The notes under the pieces are model-generated. The model saw only the letters and a list, made by a program, of their open reading frames with translations. It was not told the origin of the DNA and did not search any database. DNA of 64,000 bases from Antedon mediterranea (taxonomy: Eukaryota > Echinodermata > Crinoidea > Comatulida > Antedonidae): positions 37,653,304-37,717,303 of the forward strand of contig NC_092671.1 of the NCBI RefSeq assembly GCF_964355755.1, written 5' to 3'. Shown one piece after another: positions 49,803 to 61,649 of this stretch. The position numbers and the translations under genes were made by a program. How positions within the stretch are numbered: the stretch's first letter is position 1; each line of letters starts with the position of its first letter.

Positions 49803-50146
49803 GCTTTAGAGATATATTTTTCCCCTGAAAAAAAATTCTTTTGTTGAATATACCGTTTTAATGTCCCATAATAGTTATCCACTTTATGACCAAAAATTGG
49901 ATTGGAAAAAAAATGTATTTACCTGAAAAAAATGTAATTTAAAGGGGAAAAAAATCAAATTGGTTGCCAGCCAATGGGTTTTTGGTTGAATTTAACCATT
50001 TATTTTGTCATTTTATACATGTAAGTGAAAACATTTTTTTTCCCTACAAAATTAACTTTATTAAAACTAAAAAATAACCTATTCAAAATCTGAATTAATT
50101 AATCTTCATTTGTCATGTTTTTGTCGTTGGACAATACATAAATTAA
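49803..50146 (-). mobile_element. ATGTATTGT-type MITE copy 5
   Basis: Worn ends, but GGTTGCCAGCCAAT and AATAACCTATTCAAAATC are typical of the family. Confidence 0.75.
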
Positions 50147-50722
50147 ACAAATATTTTCTGTGTTTTTTTGTATGCAGTATATTATTTTATTTATTAGTAC
50201 CAATGATATCTATTTTCCAAATAATTTTTGCTAAGATGCTATGGAGGTCCTATTATTCCTCTACTGTATCACCTATACCATATTGGATATGGTAATTAAT
50301 GACATTGCAATGTTGATAACCTTTTAAGTATGTTGTAGCTGTCTCTTTTATCATGAACTGTAGTTTTAATTTGCCAGGATCTACTGTCAGCTGACTTCCA
50401 AGGCCCTATACAAATAAAGTACCACACACCTTAATAGGAATGTTGTTCAACTATCTATTTCTATGCTGGTATTTGAGTGCATACATAATCTCTTAACATT
50501 ACTAGTATGCCATTCTGTTGGATTAACAGTATAGAATGTCTTTAAAGATGAAATCTATGTCTACAATGTTTAGTAAGGTAAATTGTGAAACTTAATTTTA
50601 TAGAACAGATATATTTTCCGTCTTTTTAGGCTAGGGTACTATACTTTCAAGATGATGTATAGATTTATAGGCTGAACACATGCTAAAGACAGGACAGGGT
50701 TTGCAGTGTGAATTTTATCTAA

Positions 50723-50740
50723 GACCCCATTTACACTTCA
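50723..50740 (+). repeat. Left TIR of the Harbinger element
   Basis: GACCCCATTTACACTTCA, preceded by target duplication TAA at 50720-50722. Confidence 0.95.
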
Positions 50741-50744
50741 GCTT

Positions 50745-50915
50745 TTAGCGAGCCCGAGGCCGGCTCGAGGCCGGCTCCGAGCCAAAAGTGCACAAGTGTA
50801 AACACTCTGGGAACAACCGAGCCGGCCTCGAGCCGGCTCAATTTTGAGCCTAGTCTAGAGTAGGCTTCGGGCCGGCAATTGCGGGCTTCGGGCCGGCACT
50901 TCGTATAGTGTAAAC
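50745..50915. promoter_or_regulatory. GC-rich subterminal repeats of the Harbinger element
   Basis: Repeated GGCCGGC and GAGCCGGC motifs in both orientations, plus AAGTGTAAACAC copies of part of the TIR. The right end (55040-55130) has the same motifs. By analogy with Harbinger elements these are candidate binding sites for the Myb-like protein or transposase. Confidence 0.6.
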
Positions 50916-51040
50916 ACTCGCGGTCATAAAATGAACGTTCTGGGTCAACTATAGTTTAAAGTTTACGAAACTTACCGCTGTACCGGAAATGCATGTATGT
51001 AAAATATAAACAAACCAAAACGCGCGAAGTTTCCACAAAA

Positions 51041-52429
51041 ATGGCCGAAAGACGAGGAGTAACGTGGGGGGAGGAAGAGGTCTTGGCATTGCTGGCAATA
51101 TGGGGGGAACAGAAGATACAAAGCCGGATGGATGGTAGTGTGAGGAATGCTACTATCTACCGCGACATCAGCGGTCGGTTAATTGCACAAGGCATTAATC
51201 GATCCGCTGAAACCGTAAAAAGAAAGTTGAAGGCCCTGCGTGCGTCGTACAAAAAGTGTGCCGACAACAATAAGCGCAGTGGTGCAGGGCGGAAGACCTG
51301 CAAGTATTTCGATGAATTATCTTCCATCTTAGGTGATAGGGCAGAAATACACCCACCGGCCCTACTCCAGTCAATGGAAGAGGGTATTAATGTTAATGAC
51401 GATGCCGGGGACGATGTATCATCTGAAGATGGAACTGTAAATAATGACACTTTTTCAGATTTCTCGTTTGAAACTGGAGGTATGCATTTTTCTATAAATT
51501 TACTAGGCCTAGGTCTGCATTTTATTGATTATAAAAAATAATAAAAATGAAATACTTATTTATAAAAATGCATCTGTTGATGGCTGGGCTTAAGCAATAA
51601 TAAGGGACACTGAGGACCTCTCTAACATAAGCTACAGACAGGGTAATATAGTTACTCATGTATGTATAAAGGACTATTGTTCACATCCCTTCTCTCCACA
51701 ATCTGTATTTATGATTTGTTGTACAAAAATGATTTCCTTTTTGATTAGATGGATTTCTGCACACTGAAGAGGATCAAAGTGAAAGTGGAGATGATGCACC
51801 ACCAGTTATCCATCCACCAATTGACGTTCCTGTTCCCCCAGCTGCTCCTGTTCCCGAAACTGCTCCTGTTCCCCCAGCTGCTCCTGTGCCCCCAGTTGCA
51901 CCACACCAAAAAGGTTTGTATTATTAATTAATGTTAATATTTATAATTACTGTAATCAATATAAATTATACATAATTAATAATATTTGATGTACTTTACA
52001 GCACAAAAAGAAAAAAAGCAAACAAAAAAGAAGAGTAAAGTGGAGCAGGCAATGACTTTTGTTACAAAGCAATTTGCTGAACAAGAGAGGGAAATGAGAA
52101 AGATGGAAAGAGACGAGAATGAACGGTTATGGCAGAAGCAGAAAGAATGGGAAAAGGAACAGATAGATGAAGCACAACGATTAGAAAGTATAAGGTTAGC
52201 TGAAAAACAAGAACGTGAAGAACGGTTAAGACTGCAAGAATTGGAGGTAAGGAGGAATGACAGGAGGGAAGAGCGAGAGCACGAACTGCGGATGATGCAG
52301 ATGCTTGGTCAGATGATTGGACAGCAACAGCCGGCGCACATACCTATGCCACATACATCAGGCTACCAACAGGCACATAATTACCAACCACAAGAAACAC
52401 ACTACCCTCCTAATTATGAAAATCTTTAA
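51041..52429 (+). CDS. Harbinger Myb/trihelix-like DNA-binding protein, 3 exons
   Basis: Exons 51041-51479, 51749-51913 and 52002-52429 (TAA) join in frame to give 343 residues. An upstream in-frame ATG at 50993 would add 16; I prefer 51041 for its AAAATGG context. Residues about 8-95 form a Myb/SANT-like domain (TWGEEEVLALLAIWGEQ, then a basic KRKLKALRASYKKC helix and GRKTCKYFDEL). An acidic linker follows, then a Pro-rich part with repeated APVPP units, then a long highly charged coiled coil (QEREMRKMERDENERLWQ region) and a Gln/His/Pro-rich tail. In Harbinger elements this partner takes the transposase into the nucleus and to the transposon ends. No disabling change is seen. Confidence 0.88.
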
Positions 52430-53264
52430 AATCTTTGTAGCTGCTACTGCATGTGTATTAAACATTAGGTTTAGTTGTTATACTGTTTTTATTTATCTCT
52501 TAACTACAGACCTAAAATGCAATAATATGCTGATTACAATAACAATGTTCAAAGGATGTCATTTAACTTTTTAAGGAACTGCCACTTCATAAACAACTTT
52601 GTAAAAAACAGTACATAAAATAATAATATATCTTTAAAATTTAGATTAAGTTTTTAAAAAAAAATATAAACCTATAAGACTATATAATGCAATAATGTGC
52701 TAAGTTAATCATTCATAAAAAAAAAAATTAGATTAGTTTTTATACCGTTAACTTTATTTGTAATACAGTTTACCTCAGTTTTTATATAATTAACCTTGTT
52801 TATAATACAGTTTATCTATATTTAAATACAAATCTATGTATATAACTATGTTATGAAATAGTGTGCTATGGTTAATGTGTTGATCACATTAACACTATAT
52901 ATTTCACCAACTGCAACATGCGAGTGCAATACTGTACTATTACAGTATTAAAAACTATATCTTACTTTTTTTGTTAATATAATATACAAAACTATAAAAA
53001 GTATACAGTGATATCTTTCATCAGACATAAATGTTTATTTGGCAATATTACTGTAGCAGCAAAGTATTTGGTATATTTACTGTAGATATTTTATATAAAA
53101 TAGTGCATGTTATTAAGAATATTTACATTGTGTTTTGTAGTACAGTATTTAGAAATAAAAGATTTTGTCTTTCTCATTTCAAACAAACCTAGTATATAAA
53201 TTATAAACAACACATTAAAACTACTTTAAGATTGATAGCACAGTAGTATCATAAAGCAATTGTA
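52430..53264. other. Space between the two Harbinger genes
   Basis: Very AT-rich, no open frame of note. It must hold the two facing polyadenylation sites; AATAAA-like signals are present on both strands. Confidence 0.5.
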
Positions 53265-54867
53265 TTAATTTTCTGATAGGTAACCCATAAGTGCTTGTCG
53301 AATGTTTTCTCCCGATGCTTCATCGTGTTCTGCATTGGCTATGTTTTCTCCTCCATGATTTTCATTGACCTCGTTTAGTAAATCATCATCAATGGTTTCC
53401 CCGAACATTTCACAAAAATTGTGAAGAACACAACAGGCTGCAATCTGTGTTGACAGGAAATTGGTGTTTGTATCATTACGCTTTAATAAACACCTCCACC
53501 TTCCTTTCAGCCGTCCAAATGCACCTTCAATGGTTATTCTGGCCTTGCTTAGACGATAATTGAAATTACGCTGGTCACGTGTTAGGCGACCAGTGTCTGA
53601 GAAACCCTTTAGAAGCCAAGGCAGCAGAGGGTATGCTGGGTCACCGATTAACATTACAGGCATCTGCTCACCACCAATATCTTTAGTCCACTGTTGATTG
53701 AAATTGATAAGGAAATTATTTTTTATGCTTTTGATTATTAATGAAACTAATCATTAAATATATCTGTCATAATTGGTTGATTATATACTTACATTTGGAA
53801 ACAAATTGCCTTCATCACCCTTTTGAAAAATAGGAGAATTTGAAAACACTCTAGCATCGTGAACTCTACCCGGCCAACCTATGTAAATGTCCGTAAATCT
53901 ACAGTAAGATATAAAAAAAAAAATATTTTATTCATGAATACACTTAAAATATACACATTTTATATTGTTATCAAAACTAGGCTCAGCTGTAAATGAAATT
54001 TAAAGTGGCCTGCCTGGTTCATGTTTATGTGCACTTTATATGAAAACTATTAATGTGTTTTACTCACCGATATAGATGATCACAAACTGCTTGCATAATT
54101 ATAGTATGGAACCCCTTTCTGTTGAAATAATCTGTTGGGTATTCCTTTGGAGCTATGATTGGAATGTGTGTGCCATCGATGGCACCGCCACATTGAGGGA
54201 ACCCATGTATTTCCTCAAAACCATCAACGACTTCACGGAGAGCCTGCCCAGATGGAAACTTAATATATGTTGGCATCATCACATCATGTATTGCTTGGCA
54301 AGTTTCTTTGACCACAACACAAGCAGTAGCTGGAGAAACTCCGAACAAATGACCAATAGTGCGAAACTCGCAGTTGGTAGCCAAACGCCACAATGTTATT
54401 GCAACTTTTAACGGAACACTTAAAGACTTCCGGAAAGTGGAATCTGGTTTGTACAGTTCATTGTGCAGTTGTGCACAAAGATAAATAAAAGATTCTTTGC
54501 TCATCCTGAAATTTCTTCGCCAATCATCTTTTGTAAAACTATCTTGAACAATCGATTGCCAAAAAACTCCTACCATCCTTTTTTTAATCCAAATGGATCG
54601 ATCAACCATAAGACCATGGCTTACCCCCACTAAAACTAACTGAATCCAACGGTGTCGCCTTCTCCCAAGGGCCAATTTACGTCGCTCCTGCATAGCTCTA
54701 CGGAATTCCTGCCTACTTCTTCTCACTCGACGCCGGGCTTCATCTACAAGGCCTAGGCCTATGGGCCTAGTTTCTTCCTTGAAATTAAATTGGTGGAGAT
54801 CAAGCGCCCTACTATTCTTCATAAAACGAGACGCAAACATTAGTAGTAAAGCAATCACACAATCCAT
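53265..54867 (-). CDS. Harbinger DDE transposase (HARBI1-like nuclease), 3 exons
   Basis: Reading on the minus strand: exon 1 54867-54068 (donor GTGAGT), exon 2 53898-53793 (donor GTAAGT), exon 3 53690-53265, total 443 residues with phases agreeing. The N-terminal half carries a basic Arg-rich region and a helix-turn-helix-like block ([17 protein letters not shown]). The DDE domain begins at [11 protein letters not shown] (first Asp), continues with [19 protein letters not shown] across the exon 1/2 junction (second Asp), and ends with [14 protein letters not shown] (Glu). All three acidic positions are present and there are no internal stops, so the enzyme looks capable of cutting and joining DNA. 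It faces the Myb-like gene tail to tail, 836 bp apart. Confidence 0.92.
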
Positions 54868-55134
54868 ATTAAATACCGTAATATTTTTTTATATATATTT
54901 TTTACTATCGACAACGCTACAATAATATTAACTTTTGAGACGGTTGGTGGCGCACATGAGCGGATATGACGTGAATGTAGCGAAATCGTACCATATCGAG
55001 CACTCTTCCGCGAGAGCAAGTGTAAACACAATAGTAGGGGCCCGAGGCCGGCTTTTTGGATAAGTGTAAACACATTGCTGGCTAAAAAGAAAGCCGGCGT
55101 CGGGCCGACTTCGGGCCGGCTAAGAAATCGTCGA

Positions 55135-55152
55135 TGAAGTGTAAATGGGGTC
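55135..55152 (-). repeat. Right TIR of the Harbinger element
   Basis: TGAAGTGTAAATGGGGTC, the exact complement of the left TIR, followed by TAA at 55153-55155. Confidence 0.95.
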
Positions 55153-55155
55153 TAA

Positions 55156-57266
55156 GTGTCATCTTGTATATAGTGTACTAAGTCGAGTGTGACGCAGGAT
55201 ATAAAAAGTATAATTCTATCAAAAAGGATTTTATTCAATACAGAAAAGGAACAAACAATGGTCGTAGGATGATGAGCAAGTGTTATTATAAAACAATAAT
55301 ACTTTGAAATTATTCAAAAAGTGGTTAGAATTTCCATTTAGATTTAGAGATTCCAGATATACAGTACAATACATTGTTGTTACTCTGTTCAATACACCAT
55401 AAAGAAAGAGAAACTCTGTGACTAATTGTATGCACAAACCTAATAATACTGAATGTCAGTTATAGTCTGGACACAAAACTGGAAAAAATTCCTCTAAATT
55501 TTGGTGTCTAGTCTATTATGTGTTTAGTATGATACAAACTCGTCTCGTGTCTTGCGTCTTCATCCCAGATTGGATATTAGAGACTTTTAGATTTTCATGT
55601 CGACTATGACGTCATTTTTATGATATCCGCTACGCGACTACGACCCATGTGGACGTGGTCTTAAATCAATATTCCTCTAAATGTTTGTGTGTAGTCTATT
55701 ATGTATATAGTATGATACAAACTAAAATGTACACAAACACATTTTCTTTCATTGCAGTATTAGTTGTTCAACAGGATAATTCTGTTCTTCACACTGTTGT
55801 GAATGTCATTGCATTTTCTTAAAGCCATCCGACTTTGAAATTAGACTCTGCAAATATCCCTGTAGACCATGAGATTTTGCGGCAGATTCCCATGACTCGT
55901 TACCGATGGAAGTGTTTATTTGTGCAATATTATAATATATTAATTGCATCTTTAAACATAAGTCAGCATGATCATTTTTACACTCGTAAATGTCTGATTC
56001 GCTTTGCAATATTTAGGTCACTATATTACAATTGGTTTATAACCTTATTTTCAAAAAGAAATATAATAATATATATATAATTTGGAACAACTTGAAATAT
56101 TCGCAATTTTCTTGTCAACGGAATTTGGACAAATGATTAATAACTGGCTCAATAATAATTAGTAATTATTAGTATTTGTTGTTTTAGTTGCATTATACGG
56201 TTATTTGTACTGGGACATACTGAGACATTTCGACTCCTTACACAATACTATACAGATATAGATTTATTAAAAATTCAGATGAGAAATAATTTGTTTGGAA
56301 CTTTATTTAACATAGAAAACTTTGCCCATCCATACTTGGTGATACTGTAGGTCTACAATTCAATTAAGTTTATTTTCACAAGTAAAAAACCCTCATACAT
56401 TTGACAATTGTAAAGTAAAGTTATTGTGCTGGACTAAACTAATAAGCAGATTTACTTTTTTTACCCAATACACGAGCGGTATCGTGTCTAGCGATGTTAA
56501 ACTTCTTCAGTGAGCAATTATTTACAGGGTTAAATTAATATTAAGAGTTAAATGCTATGGTATGGGCCTGTTACTGTCAGCAGACACGATACTGCAGGAT
56601 ATTTTACATTCCTTACAATAATCAGCTGGATATTCATTGAAATGTATATCTTTCTCATAATTCAACATGTCTGTTAACAAACTAAAAGTGCAATGTCATA
56701 AACACTATTTGAAACTATATTTGATGCATTTGCTAATAAAAAAGAAAAGTATTTTAATCTTAACAATTTGACTGCCAGAGGACTAGGCCTAGGCTAGCCT
56801 AGTACTACATACTAGCCTAGCTAGTAAACTGATGATAATGTTCATACCATTTCTAAACAAGTTTGTTGCGTGAAACACCAAAACAATTAGGGTATACATA
56901 CAATAATAAAATTAAAGACTTCATATTGAAAATGACTCCATTATTTTTTATTGAGAGATAACAAACAAACATGCCAATCCGCAAAAACCTTTGTAATGCT
57001 TCGGCGGCATAGCTAGCGCGCGACCGATACACAATGCGCCAAACCATCGCTGTACGCGCTACTGTGATGCGCGGTGTATGTTATTTCGACAGGTACCATT
57101 TTGACAATCGTTCGTAACCAGATTAGTTACTTTCAAAAAGGAAAATATTAACGGTCCAGACCGAATATAGTGTCCATATTTATAGTATATACCAATAATT
57201 AACCTATCTACCGGATTTCGTAAAAAAACGCGAAACACGAAGATCTTCGTTGTGTTTCCAAAGTGT
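55156..57266. other. No gene confirmed
   Basis: Noncoding except for a CpG-rich patch at 56990-57080. There, a minus-strand frame from 57047 starts MVWRIVYRSRASYAAEALQR. It could be a short first exon, but no good donor follows. Confidence 0.4.
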
Positions 57267-57414
57267 TAAGCTCTTTCTACACTATCAAACTAGTTTGACA
57301 AAAAAAGTGTGAAATGCCCAAATATGGCAGTTATATTCCCAAATTTGGTAGGTAGTCATATGACATCATCGTGTCCATATGTCACATAAAGTTTGATAGT
57401 GTCAGACAGAGCTT
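57267..57414. mobile_element. CArG-MITE copy 18, flanked by TTAA
   Basis: Reads TTAAGCTCTTTC on the left and GACAGAGCTTAA on the right. The CCATATATGG unit is partly deleted. Confidence 0.85.
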
Positions 57415-57842
57415 AAATCTTATGTGCTGAACCTTCTAATCTCTATAATCCAATTTATTTAATACTACATTTAATAAATTACATCAATTTTCATGTGATT
57501 TTATTAATTCCTCTGCAAATGGTAATTCATGAATGTTTTGTATAATATGTAGTATTTGGCGTCAGTTTGTTCTACATAACATTTTGTATATCAATATGTC
57601 TGCCTTAAAATAGTTTAGGTTGTCGTTAGAAATTAGCAATTGTATAAATTTAACTTTATTAGATTTTTATTTGTATGTATGGTATTTTTAGTGACATAGA
57701 AAGTAACAGTAAAAAAGTCGAAGGAGGGATTGGGGTTGTTTGGGGAAGTTGTTGCGGGGAGGGGGTGAAGGGTAAGGAGTTTGATGATTTTGAGAGTTGA
57801 ATGAGATTGTGTCGATTATGCTTAAAATACATTAAGAATAAA

Positions 57843-58230
57843 TTAAAGATGTATTGTCCCCCAAAAACCTGAAAATAAAGATTAATAAAATCATACTTTG
57901 AATAGGACATTTTGCAGTTTCAATAAAGTTATTAACTTCTGTAGAAAAACAAATCAACAAAAATAATTATTTCACTTATAAATAGACAAAAGAAACGACT
58001 AATTTTAACCAAAAATTATTGTCTGATCATGGAGGTATAAAATGTTATACCTCCATGGTCTGACAGACAATTTAGGTATATTTTGCTTTAAATTATATTT
58101 CTTTGAGGTAAATTTTTTTTATATCCAGTTTTTTGTTCAAAGTGAATAACTATTATGTACATTAAAATGACATATTCAAAAACAAAAAATGTTAAACCTA
58201 CAGTATTATGGGGGACAATATAATACATTT
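57843..58230 (+). mobile_element. ATGTATTGT-type MITE copy 6
   Basis: Both ends present. It carries an inner palindrome at about 58020-58070 (CATGGAGGTATAAAATG and complement). Confidence 0.8.
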
Positions 58231-58339
58231 TTTGGCTCACACAGATAATCACAGTTTGTGGTCACATGTTTGTTTATGATATTTTAACAAATTATTTACG
58301 TACTGTGATTCCAAAATGCTTATTATTTAAGCAAAACCA

Positions 58340-58445
58340 AGAACCATTGTTTAGGTATATTTGCTTTAACTTTTTTTTTTCGATCCAGTTTTTGGTAAAC
58401 GTGACATTAAAATGGCATATTCAACAACAAAATATAACACAGATA
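58340..58445 (+). mobile_element. ATGTATTGT-type MITE copy 7, fragment
   Basis: Repeats the last third of copy 6 (TATTTGCTTTAACTTTTT to GGCATATTCAACAAC); probably a local duplication. Confidence 0.6.
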
Positions 58446-58879
58446 ATATTCAGTTCGTGGGTCACATGATATTGTTTTTTTTTTCTGAAAATACTGTGAT
58501 TCCCAAATGTTGTATTATTTGTTGGTCATTAGCATGCATTTCCCATCTACAGTTTGCATGGCTGTCTAAAGGCTGTTGTTAAAGTTATACATCATTGAAA
58601 TGAATTAATCAGGATTAATGTAAAACTTTGATAAATAGCTTAGATTTAACATTATCAGATGAATGAATTACAATGGCTTTAGAGTATATTAACTATAAAT
58701 GATGTTAATGTCTATATATCCTTGCAACATCGCCATAGCAGTGATGAAATGATCAATTGAATTTATTATAAAGATCATTTTTTTCTAGTATTTTATAGCA
58801 ACTCTAGGTTGATAAACTTTAACAATTAAAAAAAAAATGTATTTATTATCATCCTTGAGTTTAATAACTGGAAACTAAA

Positions 58880-59290
58880 GGGAAACTCAGATGGCCATTG
58901 CAGCGCCTATTCAGACCACTACACTGGGAGACGACCATCAGCTCTTTTTAAGTGGTGTACAAAGTTCTTTAAAGCTCTGTCTACACTATCAAACTTTATG
59001 TGACAAAACAATTTGATGTGCCCATATATGGACATGATGATGTTATATCACTACAATATTTAACCATATCACTACCATATTTGGGCATATCACTACCATA
59101 TTTGGGCATATCACTACATATTTGGGCATATCACTACCATATTTGGGCATATCACTACCATATTTGGGCATATCACACTTTTTTGTCAAACTAGTTTCTA
59201 TGCACAGGGCCAACAGCATTATGTCCAATCTGAAGGACGAGGCAATGAGAGTAAAATATCTTGCTGACCTAAAGATACAATCGCTCAATA
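58880..59290 (+). mobile_element. SINE-like repeat, family D, split by a CArG-MITE
   Basis: Same order of words as 29876-30090, interrupted exactly after AAGTTCTTTA by the MITE at 58972-59197. Confidence 0.7.
58972..59197. mobile_element. CArG-MITE copy 19, expanded core
   Basis: Core expanded to about six 21-bp units around CACTACCATATTTGGG; four are perfect CC(A/T)6GG and two are broken, plus one CCATATATGG. Right TIR lost. Inserted in a SINE-like repeat. Confidence 0.9.
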
Positions 59291-59595
59291 GTTACTGTTT
59301 CAAATGCAGCTGCTTTTTGTTTTAAATACTACACAGAAAACATTACTTTTATATTAGATTCAATTACAAGTATCCATGCAAAATGTGATGTAGCATCACA
59401 GTTGTTGTATGAACCTGTTTGGGGATGTTCAGGAAGTTGTCATTCATTGTGGCAGGATAGATTGATATTTATGGTGTATTTGTATGGAATCAAGCTCATG
59501 GCGTGAGATGGAAACATGCCTGTGTTGACTTGTCTGTGTCCTTCGGGATGAAAATAATCTTGTTGACTCTTCCTTCCGATTGAATGTTACGCTGT

Positions 59596-59724
59596 TAAGC
59601 TCCTGTCTACTTTATAAACTTTATTTGACAACAAAATGTGATGTGCCAATAATATGGACAAGATGATGTCATATCACTACCATATTTAAGCATATCACTA
59701 CCATATTTGGGCACATCACACTTT
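59596..59724. mobile_element. CArG-MITE copy 20, right end lost
   Basis: Left end with a one-base insertion; two CCATATTTGG-like units. Confidence 0.75.
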
Positions 59725-59810
59725 GTGTCTTCTTGTGTGCTAATCAAACCTTTCCTATTATCCTACATACATTTATCAAAAACCACATTTTTTTTTGTTT
59801 TTTAGTATAC

Positions 59811-59962
59811 ACTAGCAAACTATTTTGACAAAAGAAAGTGTGATGTGCCCAAATATGGTAGTGATATGCCCATATATGGTAGTGATATGACATCATCATG
59901 TTCATATATGGGCACATCACATTTTTTTGTCACATAAAGTTTGATAGTGTAGACAGAACTTA
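59811..59962. mobile_element. CArG-MITE copy 21
   Basis: Left TIR degenerate, right end good. Core CCAAATATGG, CCATATATGG and a third unit. Confidence 0.8.
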
Positions 59963-60353
59963 ACTCTTATCTAGCTAAACAATGATAATTATTTTTGCGC
60001 ATAGATGTAATTATGATGAATGCATTGTATGCTTAATACATATTTAATATGCACAATAATTTTCACATTTAAGTTTAATTATTTAGTTTAAAATCTATCA
60101 AGTGCAACCAGATTTAGGTCAAACATTTCTACTCATCAGTATATGCTACATTTATTGGATAATATTCCTGTATTTGTACATTTATTACCTGTTTTTTTTT
60201 ATAAATTGTTGCATATTATATAGCTTTAGGATCAATTGACCACATCTTAAATATTTATATTTAATATTAATAAAAGAATAAAGTACTGAGGATGAATGCC
60301 AAATTGCTACACAGTTTATTATATTTTTAAAAAATAAAAAACACAAAAAAGGG

Positions 60354-60496
60354 TAAGCTCTATCTTCACTATAAAACTTTATGTGACAAAAAAATGTGAT
60401 GTGCCTATATATGGACATAATGATGTCTTCACTACCATATGTGGGCACATCACACTTTTTTTGTCAAACTAGTTTGATAGTGTAGACAGAGCTTTA
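60354..60496. mobile_element. CArG-MITE copy 22
   Basis: Both ends kept, flanked by TA on both sides. One CCATATGTGG-like unit. Confidence 0.85.
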
Positions 60497-61649
60497 AAGT
60501 ATGTTGTACTGTACAAGCTGAGTCTGAACATAAGCTTAGCCACAGGAGTAGAGCGATGCACTTTTATGATATCAATAATTATAAACAATATCAAAAGATT
60601 CAGTCAATATGAACAATAAAACCTGATATTGGCGGTGCAACTTTTAAGAATTTTTCGAGATCCAAATTGGTTACACTTAACTGGTTTTCCACGTATAAAT
60701 GTGTCGTTAATGATTTAAATTTTGCGGAACGAGGTCGGAACATGAACTAAATAATGTAAATATAACTTATCATGCATCCCCAGTTGCAGATTTATACAGC
60801 TGAAACTATAAACATTTAAATTAGCCCAGATGTAAAAATTTTGTGCAGATGTTGATGATATGAAAAGTATTATAGATTGGTACTGAAATGACATAGTGAG
60901 TTTATGATCAGACATTCCATTATAAATCTGATATAAAGACATTTTATTTTAAGAGATGCAATAAAAACATTTGTTGATTTTGTGTAACCTAATAAATTTT
61001 AATAGTAAAGTTATTTTTTATCGTTAAAAGATCTATTTGAGTCGCATTTAGTCCAGAAAAAAAATACCAACAAAATACAATATAATATAATAGACCAAAC
61101 AAAAATAACTGAAACTAAATTTGGTAATTAATTAATAATGTGCACAAATATAATGAAAGATAGTTTTATATTTGTATGTTTTTGAGTTGTTTTTGATTTT
61201 TTTTTGTAAAAGAAAACGATGAAATATTTTTTTCACTTTATGATGAATTTATACAGCAAATTTATGCCTGTATCCCCAAGGTAAGGTGATATTCAGTTAA
61301 CTTAATATACATTTTATAGACATACAATTTTCTATCATGTCGTACGAAAATGGTTTGAAGTTTAAAAAAAATGTTGGATGCATTATAGAGTGATTGATGA
61401 AAACAGTAAATGATATTGATTATTTAAAAGATGATTGATTATTGATGGTGATAGATTTGTGGTTGAATCCTGTAACTGTTTCAATAGTAAAGCATGCAAA
61501 ATGCAGCATATATTTTTTTATTCAAAAGAACTTTTAACCCATGAAAATTCAATGAATTTTGCATAAAAATTAACATTATATGTTTAGAAATAAGGCTTCC
61601 AGTATAAATATATTTATAAATTACTTATAATTCAAAGAGCTGCATATTT
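60497..61649. other. No gene seen
   Basis: AT-rich, no repeat recognised. Confidence 0.5.

Larger units (their letters stand above)
50723..55152. mobile_element. Complete PIF/Harbinger DNA transposon (4430 bp)
   Basis: The element is bounded by an 18-bp perfect terminal inverted repeat, GACCCCATTTACACTTCA, with its complement at 55135-55152. It is flanked on both sides by the 3-bp target duplication TAA (50720-50722 and 55153-55155), the PIF/Harbinger signature. It encodes the two proteins expected of this superfamily, convergently arranged: a Myb-like DNA-binding protein (+) and a DDE transposase (-). Perfect TIRs, intact duplication and open frames in both genes argue for recent arrival. 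Confidence 0.95.

Noticed and set aside
51157-51450. 97-aa frame on the minus strand
   Set aside because: Antisense shadow of the Myb-like exon.
54076-54411. 111-aa frame on the + strand
   Set aside because: Antisense shadow of the Harbinger transposase exon.
57000-57047. First exon of a mitochondrial protein on the minus strand (MVWRIVYRSR...)
   Set aside because: CpG-rich and presequence-like, but no consensus donor or following exon could be found.
59000-59325. Repetitive proteins on both strands at 59.0-59.3 kb
   Set aside because: They are translations of the 21-bp units of a MITE core.
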